Assembly (NCBI GenBank): GCA_964035575.1
Contig: OZ037850.1
Coordinates: 248,001 to 312,000, forward strand
DNA length: 64,000 bases
Source of the DNA: Rhynchopus sp. YZ270_cl-10
Lineage: Eukaryota > Euglenozoa > Diplonemea > Diplonemida > Diplonemidae
Reading direction: 5' to 3'
Part shown: piece after piece, positions 43,193-54,474 of the stretch
Layout of the letters: each line of letters opens with the position of its first letter
Position numbering within the stretch: the stretch's first letter is position 1
Made by a program: the position numbers and the translations under genes
The notes under the pieces: model-generated
The model's database searches: none
What the model saw: the letters and a program-made list of their open reading frames with translations, nothing else
Told to the model about the DNA's origin: nothing

Positions 43193-43899
43193 GACAAAAA
43201 AAAAAACGAACCCACCCAAAAAAAGTGAAGCTGATAAAGAATAGAAACGGACGTCATGATGTGAGAACAAACAAAAAGAAGTTGAAAGTGGAAACGCCTT
43301 CACCGTTCATCGGCAGACGCAGAGCACTGCAACAAAGAAAAAAATTGACAGATGACTATGCCTCGCGTACATACACATCTAACTACCAAATAGTAAAAAA
43401 GGAGAAAAGAAGAAGAAAAAAAGAAGGGAGGGGAAGTTTTTTTTTTTTTTTTCGTTAGCTTCATTTGCTGTCCGAGCTCCTAGCCTGTCGTGCTTTTTCC
43501 ACTGAAGTGTGGTTGTGGTGTGATAAAAAAAAGCAAGCACAGCTAGCGAACCCGCACCGTCAGTCGTTTCTATTTCTTTATGTCAATAACTTGGTATTCA
43601 AAAAAAAATAACATAAACAAAAATGCGTATAAGTGGGGGGCATTCTGAACTTGCTTGGGCACAAAAAAGTGAGTTGATGAAATGAACACCTGGGGCCAAG
43701 CGGTATCAATGAGCAGGATTTCTGCTTGCGTTTTCCTTTTGCCCGAACGTAACATAAAAAGAGAGAAAAATATCGGTTGGTAAGATGAGCCCAAGCCTCG
43801 CGTGCTCCAAAACAAGCATGTTCCCAGATCACGTGATTTTGACCAAAATTTTGGGGTCCAGATCACGAAAAAAAAAAGGGGTATGGGGTGCATTTTTGG

Positions 43900-44240
43900 G
43901 CGTTTTTGTCGATCGCATCGTCCGATTCGGTGCGATTGCAGAAAGTGATGGGGTCATTTTGGAAAAATGGACAAAATTTTATTGACTTAAATTTTTGCAA
44001 AATATGAACCCATACTCGTAAACAAGGGTCATTTTCAGGTTTGAAAACCCAACTTCAGATGAAATTGGGGTGTTTTAAGTGGGAACACAGTAGCGCCGCA
44101 GGCGCACGGTACGCAACTTTTGTTGTTTTCCTTTTTCCCTTTTCTCTGCTTTCTTTTGATTGTGCGAGCCGATTGCTCTCCACGGTGGGGTCACATGTGT
44201 GTGCAAAAACACTCTGAAGTACCCTTACTGTGAAATATGA
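43900..44240 (-). repeat. Dispersed repeat related to the interior of 31272-32868
   Basis: In reverse orientation it shares with 31990-32300 the boxes GTGACCCCACCG, GCAATCGGCTCGC, AATCAAAAGAAAGCAGAGAA, GGCGCTAC, CAACTTCAG and GAGTATGGGTTCATA. A shorter relative is in 9555-9680. Confidence 0.65.
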
Positions 44241-44973
44241 GATTCTCTGGTTTTAGTAAGGAAAAACGTACCGAGCAAAATCGTCAAAAATCTACGGTAG
44301 TCGGTAGGCGCGTAGCGCGACCCCCGTGCGCACCCAACTTTTTTTTTTTTTGTTTTTCTCGGAAAAGTACCGCAATTGACGGATCGCGATCCGTGCGAAC
44401 CGTGGTGGTGACTCATCTGAAAAAATATTGAGTAGAACATCTGCAGATCGTGTGCGAGCACTTTTTTTTTTTTTTTTTTTTTTCCAAAATTCCTGAAAAC
44501 CAGATCATGATCACGATCTGGGAAAAAGCTTGCTCCAAAAAAACCAAAAAAAAAAAACCAAAAAAAAAAGTGACCTTGAAAGATGAAAGAGATTCGCGGA
44601 CGGACACACACACACCTAAATAAACAATTTGTGGCGGGTTTAGGGTGGTACAGTGGGCTGCGCTGCTTTTAAAAAAAAGGGGAAATCCGTCTGGACGAAA
44701 CCCATCTTCTCTCTCTTTTTTTTCTTTTTTTTTCTTTTTGCAGCCAGCACCGTGCTCACACCTCACATGAAACTGCCAAAGAAAAAGTGAAGCTGATAGT
44801 GCAAACGTTGATGCAGGCACTTAAAAAAAAAAAGAGGAGGAAAGACATAAAGCTAAAACAAAAAGAGAAAGCTTAGATGGGTGTGCGCCTTGTACACACA
44901 CACATCTAATTAAAAAAGAACACAACTCCAGCAGGCAGCAATATTTGAAAAAAATAAAATAAAATTTTGGTTA

Positions 44974-45618
44974 CCGGCCGCGTACATATTACGTCGCGTA
45001 TTTATTACGGGGGGTACTTATTACGTCGCGTACTAATTAAGTCGCTTTTTGGGGGCCCGCGGGCGCCCAAAAAGCGACGTAATTAGTACACACCGTAAGG
45101 TGAAAAAGAAAGTGGGGGTAATCATGTTGGAACACAGCTGGTGTGGGTACATCACTAGGGGGATACCACCAAACCCACACAATCCCGAGGGCCATCGCAG
45201 ATCGTGTGAACGAGGAGGAGAACAAACCCAACACGCGGCGCGTGTACACGGCACAGGTAAGGTGGAAATCGGTGAGAACTCTGCCACAGTGCGTCTAGTA
45301 CCTCCGTATGCGCAAGAGGAGGGAAGTGCCAATGGAGTTCCTCTAATCCGCAATCTGAGCTATTCATTCATATTTCAACAAATATTAAAAAACGTTTGCA
45401 TGTTGCAATCTCTTCCCAATGTAACCTTATAAATTTCCGAGGGCCAACACACAACACCAAGAGAAATGCCAGACACCCTTCCCACTCACCTTGTACGTAG
45501 GTTTTGTTTTTCTTCAAAAGATTAATTACGTCGCACACTTATTACGTCGCGTACTAATTAAGTCGGCATTTGCCCTAACCGACTTAATTAGTACGCGACG
45601 TAATATGTACGCGGCCGG
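44974..45618. mobile_element. 645-bp foldback element, copy 2 (family M2)
   Basis: Same length as copy 1 and, as far as I compared, the same sequence in opposite orientation, flanked by TA. The 127-codon frame is on the plus strand here (45049-45432) with the same protein. Confidence 0.85.
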
Positions 45619-47212
45619 TAGCTGATCTAAGCATATCATGCTTAATCTAAAAAATAACAAAATCAGAGGGAACTTCACACACATGGGTCAGTGAGGAGAA
45701 GGGTACATACATGCATAATTCATTAGAGACTGAAGCGCCCTTTGTACTTAACCAATGGTTGGGGGATGGTTGGGGGAAGTAGGAAGAGACAAAAAAAAGA
45801 GAGAAAGCAAACATACTGTTATGGATGTGCCTTTTGGCAAATTTGCACATTCAAGAGGGAAAAAAAAAAACAACAACAATCGATTGCTATCGGGAAGGGG
45901 GAAAAAAAACGGGGTGCAGCAAAGCGCTAGGATGCTACGGTGGTTTTGAAAATCGGGAGCGGGGGGGACATTCAACAGCACTCTGTTTTTTTCTTAGCAA
46001 TTTCGTTGTTTTTGTTGTTGTTTTCCACACACCTTCCTTCAACCCCGGTAGGATCAGTTGTTCTTGCTTTTTTTTGAAACCCTGAAATAACACATTTCAA
46101 GGGAACACATTAAAAAGGGTCCTTATTTGCATTTTTGGGATCCCCCCGTGTCAATGTTGGAAATTGGACAATTTTTTGACCACTTAAATTTCCGGTCACT
46201 AATGCCGGGCCCATTTTTCGGCCAAAATTTTCCTCAAAATTTGGGGTTGCAAAATTGACCCTTACTCCCCCCCCCCCTGCATCAATTTCAATACTATACC
46301 TTACCACCCTGGGTTGTGACCCAGCAGGGGGTGAAGGAAGGTTGTGGGAAAACTGGGACAGGCGAGACGGGGGGGGAAAAAGAGGGAAACAAAGTAAAAA
46401 TTGTAAGATGAACGTCAGCAGAGATTACTGTGCTGGGCACCCTTGAAAAACGAAAAAAAGGGCCCAGAGAGATGAATATGCACAACTGTACATATTCATC
46501 CCCTATAGATCAACCTATGAAAAAAACCCGGATTTTTACGGTTGCCACCTGATCTTGATAACGACTGGGAAAGGGAATATTATTTTTCGTTGAACGTCAA
46601 ACACGTGGTCTGCACGCTTTCTGTTGCATCAATCCCTTACCTATCGGCACCCATTGTCGCCCGAATGGCTTTTTTTTTTTGTTTGTACTGAACATGATAT
46701 TGACGAAAATCGTCCTTTCTTTTTTTCTTCTTCTTCTTATTTTTTTTTGCATGGTCCTCAGAAGCAGCACATACTCACACGCACAACATGAACATCCCCA
46801 TTGTAATTACCTCCCTGGGGGCTTTCAACACCAAACAGTTTTTTCCCGAAAGAAATATGGATTTTTTTTTGTGTCCATCGCCATCAATAAAATTTACAAC
46901 ACAACACAACAAAAAAAAAAAACTTACAACTGTCAGCTCAGTATGGGGGGAAACGTTGATTAGGGAGAGGGAAAAGGGAGGGGATGTTTTTTTTTTATTT
47001 TTTTTTGCAAAAACCAAAAGGCAAAAATCGTCCTTTGAAGGAAAAAAAAAAATTCAAGTTTTTTTTGTTTTGTTTTTTTGCAAAGAAAAGGGTCAGGGGA
47101 CACGACAAGAGACACACATGCCACCTTTTTTTTTGAAATCTGTTTAGTGTCGCTACCAAACAGATGATCTGTACTTTATTTACTTTTTTTTTTTTGATAA
47201 ATTGTTTGGAGT

Positions 47213-47258
47213 AGTGTAGTTGCCTCGGTTGTGTTGCCACAGTTGTGCAATCTCCACT
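47213..47258 (+). repeat. HP-A hairpin repeat copy (three-tier form)
   Basis: Same as 18226-18271 through the core; preceded by the same GATAAATTGTTTGG. Confidence 0.7.
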
Positions 47259-47915
47259 TTCTTTTTTTTCTTCTTCTGAGCCTGACTCAGAGAGGGGGTT
47301 TTTTTTCCCTCATAGGGGATAAGGGGAGGTCTGCAGACAGCTTGCGCCACTTGCTGCAACCCTCATGACACACATCTAAAGTTGGTACGATAAATCCAAG
47401 ACTCATTTTCGCTTAGTTACCCTCCCTTATAATGTGTGAAGAGGTGGGGGGGGGTTTTTTTTTTTTTTTGGACGCACAAAAAAAAATATATCTTGCTACA
47501 GAATATACAGGCACTATCGCCTGTAGTATTCGCAAGATTGTGAAAGAAAAAAAGTTGACAAGATGACCTGCAACCCTCACGTCACCCTTTCCTTCCTTCC
47601 TTTCCGATGAAAAGATAACAAATAGGGAGAGACAACCACCGACAAACGAAGAGTGGTATTGGGTGTGGAGGGGGTTTTTTTGGGGGCTTTTTTGTGCGGT
47701 ATCTGCCAGGGGACTTTAAAAGTTTGGGATTTGTGAAAGATTTTGAAAGACACCACACTATCCGCGCTTATTTTAAAAAAGCCGGTAGTTGCAAAGCACC
47801 CGGATGCAGGGCGCAAATTTTGTTGGAAGAAGTTAGATTCATATACTTTCAGTTCACAGAATTGAAAGTATATGAATCTATTTTGTTGGAAGAAGAGAAA
47901 AAAAAGAAAAGTTTA

Positions 47916-48006
47916 TAAGATGATCCTAAGCCTCTCGTGCTTAGTCACCTTAAAAAAAGGTGAAGTTGATAGTGCAAAACGCCATTGGGACGCAGGGCAC
48001 TGACAA
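47916..48006 (+). repeat. HP-B followed directly by HP-D
   Basis: AAGATGATCCTAAGC...GCTTAGTCACCTT (47916-47950), then GAAGTTGATAGTGCAAAACG...GACGCAGGGCACTGAC (47960-48006). Only a few bases separate the two families. Confidence 0.65.
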
Positions 48007-48802
48007 CTCCGTTGGAAGAAAAAGAAAATTTTTTGTACAATTCAATTAAACACAGGTGGGGAGAAACCAGGCTATAACTGGGTCAGATGCGATTTTTTTC
48101 CCCCCTCACTCCGACTCAATAGGGTTTTGCCCAACCTGTGTATTGGTGTACAGTATTTTTCGTCAGAAATAAATTGGTGTGGTGCGCGACAAACCTTTTT
48201 TTTTTTTTTTTTGCGAAAAGGGGGGAGGGGAAACTTAGAAGAATTGAATTTACCTATTTGTGCGCACGCATCTTTTTTGGATCTTTTAGGAAAACAAAAA
48301 AACGATGGTACCGCTACCTTGGGCAGGCTTCGCTTCACGTTGTATATTTGGCAAGAGAAAAAAATTCTTTTTTTGGTTACTTTATCGATCGCCTCTGTCA
48401 ATGGTTCTGTACAACAAAACAAAAGCTTCTGGCTAACGAATTTCAAAAAAAATATAGTCGCAGAACATCAACTCAAAAAAAATTTTTTTTTTGTTCTTAT
48501 TTGGTTTTGGTCAGCCACAAAAAAAAAAAAAATCAAAAGAAAAAGGTACAAAACAAATTCATAAAAAAAAACATTATGTGACCCCTTTCCGATCATCTAA
48601 TAATATGCGGCAACAGACCGAAACATTGTTTTTAAACGTTGTGTGGGGATAGGGGAGAGAGAAAAACTCTCATTCTAACAGAATCGATGTGAATAAATTT
48701 TGCGTTTTTTTTTTTCTTTTTTTGAAAACATGGTTTAGTGTAGACACCCGAGGATGAACTTCACTATACTAAACACTTCTACGTGATTCCTTCCTCTTTT
48801 AT

Positions 48803-48920
48803 TTTGTTGTGTCGACAATCACCTGCTAGTGCAAGATCTGTACACAATGTCGCCCGAAGGCTATTGTACTTAAAAATATATAGACGAAAGTCATCCTCAA
48901 CTCTGGAAAGTAGCTTTTTG
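48803..48920 (+). repeat. HP-E repeat, intergenic copy
   Basis: About 115 bp with roughly a dozen differences from 21896-22014. It lies between HP-A copies at 48737 and 48963. Confidence 0.7.
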
Positions 48921-48962
48921 TAGTTTCGAGAATATTTTTTTTTTCTGATAAATTGTTGGAGT

Positions 48963-49008
48963 AGTGTAGTTGCCTCGGTTGTGTTGCTACAATTGCGCAA
49001 TCTCCACT
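48963..49008 (+). repeat. HP-A hairpin copy with pairing-preserving changes
   Basis: Compared with 47213-47258 the inner 3' arm is TACAA instead of CACAG. Both pair with TTGTG when G-T pairs are allowed. Confidence 0.7.
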
Positions 49009-49198
49009 TTCTTTTTTTGAAAACTCAATTAGTGCAGACACCCCGAGGATGAGCTCCACTATACTCTCCCCCCCCATCCCCTCCCGACGGTGCAATTTTG
49101 ATTTGATGGAAAGTCATGAAGAAACTTCGCAGAAATGGGGGGGGGGTGTGTGGGGACAAAACAAAGGGGAGTAGGATACGACTTATCTGAATTGGAAA

Positions 49199-49301
49199 TA
49201 CCGTAATCGTGAAAAATTATCGACCGTAAATATGTCCGACCTTAGGATTTTTCTGGAAGATCGGCCTTTTTTTACGGTAGAACGTTTTTACGATTGCAGT
49301 A
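49199..49301. mobile_element. Miniature inverted-repeat element, family M1 (103 bp)
   Basis: TACCGTAATCGTGAAAAA and its near complement. The inner GTCCGACC, AGGATTTTTCTGGAAG and CGGCCTTTTTTTACGGT blocks are shared with 6954-7059. Confidence 0.6.
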
Positions 49302-50221
49302 GTTTGGATTTTTCTGTTTTGACTATGTGTGTAGCCACCTGTGGATGCTCGCACCTTAAAAATATAAAGGAGTGAGGTTGAAAGCAAACGCACCCCCTGA
49401 AGAAATTTTATACTCAATGGTTCGCCAGGCTTTCCACACGAGGAGTGCAATGTACACAAAATCATTGGATAATGAAAGTATAGAGTGGAACAAAATAGGG
49501 GGAAAAGTCACAAATAATGTGACCTGATATGCACCAAAAAAAAAATGGACCACATTGCGAGGGGGGGAAAATAGCTGTTACAGTTTTGTCCCCCCTTTTT
49601 TTTACTGCTTACTGAAGGACGGGAAAATATCAAGGTTTTAAAAAGTTTCGTTCCACCCTCACCGTGGACAAATTCATTTCTTAAAAAGGTTGAACTACTT
49701 TGAAACCGCTTTGAAAAACGGGGGGAAAAAAAAAAAAAAAAAGCTAGAGTGGTGTGATCACCCAAACGGATGCTCCATGGTTCCCCCGTGGTTCTCCGTG
49801 GGTTGTCCGTACCCCCTGAATCACACCATAGAGTGATACGTGAAGTCAACGTTCAACGTGGGGCTGCCCACTCCTTTTTTCCTTCTTACAATAGGTCACT
49901 GCCTTCCTCCTCCACCCTTTTTTTCTAGAATTGGTTGTCAAAGCGTGAGGGAGGGAAGGGAGGAAACAGTGCCTGAGACTTCACAGACGAAAAAAAAAGA
50001 GGGAAATTTGTAAAAAAAAAAAAAGGAAACTTGATGAGGAAAATCACCCAAGACGAAAAAAAAAAAAAAATCACCTTTTTAAGTTTAGGGGTAAAGATAA
50101 TCAAAATAGTGCAGCACTCACTTTTTGTTTCGTTTTTTTTAAAAGAAATAACTTGCGTTCTGTATTGGAGGGATGGAGGTTGCCCCTTTAGCGGCTATTT
50201 TCTTTTCTTTTCTTTTCTTTT

Positions 50222-50704
50222 CACGGGTTAGGAAAGATCTTTTGTCTTTTTTTGTCTTTTTTCGAGAGAAAAAAAAAAAAAATCAAGATTTTCAGGATTT
50301 TTGTCTTTTTTTTTCAGGATCTCTCGAGATCTTTGAGATCTTTGAAAAATCCTGGAAAAAAAAGGAAAAAAAGAGAAAAAAAGATGAAAAAGATCTTGAA
50401 AATCTTTTTTTTCTCAAAAAAAAGATAAAAAAGATTTTTGGGATTTTGAAAAATCTTTTTGGAAAAAAAAAAAAAAAAGATTTTGAAAATCTTTTTTTTT
50501 TTTTTCAAAGATTTCTCAAGATCTCGAGATTTTTCATGAAATTTCATGGATTTTTCCAGGATTTTTCCAGGATTTTTCCAGGATTTTCAAATCTTTTCTC
50601 TTTTTTTTTTTCTCCCAAAAATCTTTTTTTTTTTTTTTTTTCGGGAGAAGAGGATTTTTTTTCTCGAAAAAAAAAAAAAAAAAAAAGATCTTTCCCGACC
50701 CGTG
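50222..50704. mobile_element. 483-bp foldback of purine/pyrimidine blocks
   Basis: CACGGGTTAGGAAAGATCTTT at the left pairs with AAAGATCTTTCCCGACCCGTG at the right. The interior alternates A-runs and T-runs with GATC and GATTTT motifs and a triple TTTTTCCAGGA repeat. Long open frames through it are low-complexity Phe/Lys and not credible. Confidence 0.55.
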
Positions 50705-51046
50705 TCTTTTTCCTTTGGTTCCAAAAAAAATTTTGTTTAAAAAAAAATAGAAAACGACTTCAGGATATGACAGTTAAATGAAATAAAGAAAACACTTTTT
50801 CGTTTATCGCACCGCAAAAGGTTTGTGTTTTTCACTGATGAATGTGAGTGATGTTAGTGGAAAAACAATACGCTAAAGCGGGCACGCACCATCCGTCGTT
50901 TTCCATTTCTATTCGTCAATGCTTGATAACACAAAAAAAAAAAAAAAAAAAACTCACCGTATTAACTACGCTTCTGTTTGTGAAGTGCAGGCTAAACAAT
51001 CATCCTAGAACAAAACAGCCAAAAACTTTTTATTTTTTTTTCAGAA

Positions 51047-51417
51047 TTCTAGACATGGAAAACAAAAGATCTTAGTAAGGGGAAATTTTTTTTGAGCGGG
51101 GTTTTGATATCTTCTTAGTTTTTTTTTTCCACTAAGATCTTAGTGGAAAAAAACACCAAAAAACTAAGATCTTAGTTTTTTTTCTAAGATCTTAGTTTTT
51201 TTTTCTAAGATCGTAGCCACTTTATTTTTAAGATCTTAGTTTTGTTTTTAAGATCTTAGTTTTTTTTGGTGGAAACTAAGATCTTAACAAAAAAAAACTA
51301 AGATATTCAACACAAAACACTAAGATCTTACTTAATTTAAGAAAACACTAAGATCTTAAAAAAACGGTGTTTTTCGCTCATATCTTAATTAAGATCTTTT
51401 GTAATCCATGTCTAGAA
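51047..51417. mobile_element. 371-bp foldback made of repeated TAAGATCTTA palindromes
   Basis: Ends TTCTAGACATGGA and its complement. The interior holds about a dozen copies or half copies of the palindrome CTAAGATCTTAG separated by short T- or A-rich spacers. It is non-coding. Confidence 0.7.
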
Positions 51418-52439
51418 CTTTGTTTGGTTGGTACGTTGGGACGATGCAGCACAAAAGAAAATTAGAAAACTTTATAATGTTGTTCCGTAGACCCAATCTA
51501 AAATCTTTTTGGGATATTTTCTTGGATATCCAAAAATGGGGTTTTCGGCCACACCAGTGAGAATATAACCTAAGCCAAAAATAAAATCGACAAACGTCAT
51601 ATCATATACATTCTTTTCTTAACGAAACGGAAAGAATGCAAAGAGGGTGCAAAAAATGTACCCTTGCTTTTTTCCTTGACATGTTCCCCACAAACGTGAT
51701 ATTATTTGGTGAGACAATGTAGTTTGTTTAGTGTGGAGGGATAGGATACGTTGTCTAATAGAAGAAAAGTTGTCTTGAAATACAAAGCCCTCTTGTGACA
51801 GTGTACCTAAAAAGAAAAATAAATATCACACAGCAAAGTCCTCTTTCTCCTTTATTTTCTTTCCTTCAAAAACTCTCTCTTTCAAGTAGTTTTTGAAAAC
51901 TTGGTTGTATTAGTGTAGACACCCGAGGATGAACTCCACTATATGGTTTTGGTTGAGACACACCAAAGGTGTCGGTGTGGAAATCACTGAACCACCCATT
52001 ATCCTGTATCACATCGTTGATTATCATCGATATCCTCTTTCACAAGAGTTAGAGTCCAGAAAGGGGAAAGAAAACGAAAAAAAAAAGATAAAACGCACTT
52101 ACGTACGTAATTACGTATCTCGCTCACAAGCAGCTAAATAGAGAAAAAAGAGGAAAGCCACATCGGCTTTCCCCCCCTTCTGAATAACATTAGAAATGGT
52201 TGGAAGCATGCGACGTTTTTGCCGTCCCTTGTATAGTCATTATCAATGGGGGAGGGTCAGCAAGGACTACACGTCGATGCACTGTTTTCACACAGTTGTG
52301 GGATTCCTAAGGGCTAAAATTTTCGAACATTCCGGAAAAATTTCACATTCCAGATAACCAAAAATTTCCCCTCGGCCATTTTCTTAGTACCCGGAACCAA
52401 ATCCAATCAAAGCCGATATGCAAAAAAAAATGAAATAAA
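51418..52439. other. Intergenic region
   Basis: HP-F fragment 51770-51808 and HP-A 51912-51940 (short form). No gene was seen. Confidence 0.45.
51912..51940 (+). repeat. HP-A hairpin repeat copy (short form)
   Basis: AGTGTAG, ACACCCGAGGATGAA, CTCCACT; preceded by GAAAACTTGGTTGTATT. It matches the 19111 copy through arms and core. Confidence 0.7.
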
Positions 52440-52570
52440 AGAAGAAGACACGGTTCGGAAAAGTACTTTTTTAAAAAGTGATATTTTTTGGTCAAAAAAA
52501 GTACTTTTTTTTTTTCTGTGCAAAAATTGTACGCACGGTGCAGTCTGTCCTGGAAATGTCGGACCCTTTT

Positions 52571-52800
52571 GTCGGAGTCCGAGGGGGTCCGACAGTCGGA
52601 CCCCCTGAGTCCGACAGTCGGACTCAGGGGTCCGACTGTCGGACTCACAGTCGGACCCCTGAGTCCGACTGCCGGACCCTGGGGTCCGACAGGCACACCC
52701 AGGTGCCCAGGTACCCAGGTACCCAGGTACACAGGTACCCAGGTACCCAGGTACCCAGATACCCAGGTCCAGGTCCAGGAACAGGTACCCAGGAACAGGA
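52571..52800. repeat. GTCCGAC palindrome cluster and GGTACCCA array
   Basis: At 52571-52690 the 15-bp palindrome-like unit GTCCGACTGTCGGAC and variants recur with CCCCTGAGT spacers. From 52700 to 52800 GGTACCCA-type units follow. Upstream (52440-52550) are AAAGTACTTTT and TGTACGCACGGTGC motifs. The same modules occur in reverse at 57868-58290. Confidence 0.7.
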
Positions 52801-54392
52801 AAAAAGTCGTGAAAGAGCAACCACAGCTCCACATGACAAACACAAAAGTGTCCAGTCACGTGGGGCATTCATGCACTGAGGAGATAATGATCCAACAATT
52901 TACAAGAAAGATTACTTAACCTACTGCTGGAAGTTGCCAGGTCGTAGTAACACACAAAGTGTGCCTCCGTTCGGGAAGACCGGATATTCTAGAGACCAAA
53001 AAGGCCTCAAGAATATCTTCCGGTAGTCAAGGTATAACCGAGTGAACGGCCCAAGACCCCCGTGGAGAAGTTAAATGTTGTAATGCTATCAAGTAGAAAC
53101 TGCGAACACTGTCTTACCCTCCTCAATGCATGGTGGGAGATGTCTTTGACAACCAATATCCTGTACCCAGGTACCCAAATTCCCAGACCCACGCAGTACC
53201 ACGTCGCAGTACTACGCAAAATTTACCACCAGACCCTGTCTTCGTGCACCTGAAGTGCAACGCCGCAGACAGGCCAAACATGCGTTGGACTCAGAGGAAT
53301 GCCCGCTGTGCAGGCATCAAACATGAGAACCAACTCCCAGCAACAAGGGACACCTTTTGGCGGGCGTTGTTGAGGGTGTTTGGGGTGCAAAGTTTTCCAC
53401 AATTTTGATGCGCGGGTACAGAAGTGTTGTCTTGTTCTTTCATCTCTAGGAATGTAAATGTCAATCGTGTTTAACTACCACGAGGGCTTGTTTAGTGAAC
53501 CCACAAGGGGTCGAAGGGGGTTGGTTATCCCATATCTATCAAAGGTTGTGTCGACCAGGCGAATCCACTATGTTACGCTGTACGTTGTTAAATCCGAAGA
53601 AATAACGCTTTAGCAGCCGCAGGAAGTTTGTTAAAAAGAGTGCCTCACGCTACACAAACCACCACCCGCGATTGACTTAGATGTTATAACAAAGAGAATT
53701 CAGAACAAAACAACACCCTGCCCCATACACACTAAATTGTCATGCTTCAAGAGCATGCCTGGGCCAAAATTACTGTGACAAAAAGGCAACAAAACCACCC
53801 ACAAGGAGTGTGAAATGTGCACTGGTTTTCTGGGGGAACGCAATATTTTCTTGTGCCTCGTCCTCCGCAAGCAGAGGACAGACTTTCCGGAAGGTTTCCA
53901 AAGTCGAATTTCTTGCACTAGCTATGCTCCCTGGGTTAAATGGCAATAGCAGTGACTGACAAAGTGTACCCATCCCCCTTCCACCCCAGATCTTAGTCCG
54001 CAAACTCAGAATGGATTGATGCGGGTGATACTCTTTGGGTTTTGAGTTGCTGAATGTCGGAGACGCGGCGAGGCTTCTCATCACAATCGCAGATGCAGTT
54101 CAGATTTCACGATCCTGTGATGAGTGTAAATGTGGAGTGTGATTAATGAATGAAATGTATGGTGTAGAAACGCAGTTATCGGGAAAGGTGAGGTTAATGT
54201 GGTAAAAAAAGTGGATAAAACTCGTGTAATTTTGTGAATTCCCACAAAGGTGGGTGATAATGTGCCCTTTTGTCACTCAATTGTAACCGATAATGTATGG
54301 GAGAATGAAATTTTATTTCCCAACCCAACAACAACGATAAAGCGTGAAGACAATAAATGAAATCAAAGCGGAATAAATTTGAGGTTTTGTGA
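52801..54392. other. Region without a recognised gene
   Basis: A foldback with GGATATTCT/AGAATATC arms is at 52966-53026. A coding-like plus-strand stretch at 53220-53406 (…LPPDPVFVHLKCNAADRPN…) matches no family I know. The rest has no recognisable feature. Confidence 0.4.
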
Positions 54393-54474
54393 GGCACTCA
54401 ACGAGTGTGCCGGCTCTGTGGCGTCACGGAGCCACCAACACTCCCCAGTCATTTTTCCTGCGCTTCCAGGAAAA
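54393..54474. repeat. Three consecutive hairpins
   Basis: GGCACTC/GAGTGTGCC, GGCTC..TG/CA..GAGCC and TTTTTCCTG/CAGGAAAA follow each other within 82 bp, about 250 bp upstream of the recombinase fragment. Confidence 0.6.

Larger units (their letters stand above)
38826..44973. other. Long gene-poor region with hairpin repeats
   Basis: About 6 kb without a recognisable gene. HP-B: 39468-39500, 41413-41450, 43783-43806. HP-C: 39409-39446, 41107-41142, 43052-43086, 43348-43382, 44877-44911. HP-D: 43143-43192, 43279-43330, 44787-44821. HP-A: 42641-42677. A coding-like stretch lies at 41632-41950. The segment 43900-44240 is an inverted relative of 31990-32300. A tRNA-like A/B-box pair is at 40321-40410. 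Confidence 0.5.
45619..50221. other. Gene-poor region with hairpin repeats
   Basis: HP-C: 46469-46501. HP-A: 47213-47258, 48737-48765, 48963-49008, 49031-49060, 49325-49352. HP-B: 47916-47950. HP-D: 47960-48006. HP-E: 48803-48920. One M1 element (49199-49301). A perfect ATTCATATACTTTCA...TGAAAGTATATGAAT inverted repeat is at 47839-47878. No gene was recognised. Confidence 0.5.

Noticed and set aside
50173-50781. A 202-codon plus-strand frame rich in Phe, Lys and Asp
   Set aside because: It is the translation of a foldback made of A- and T-blocks.
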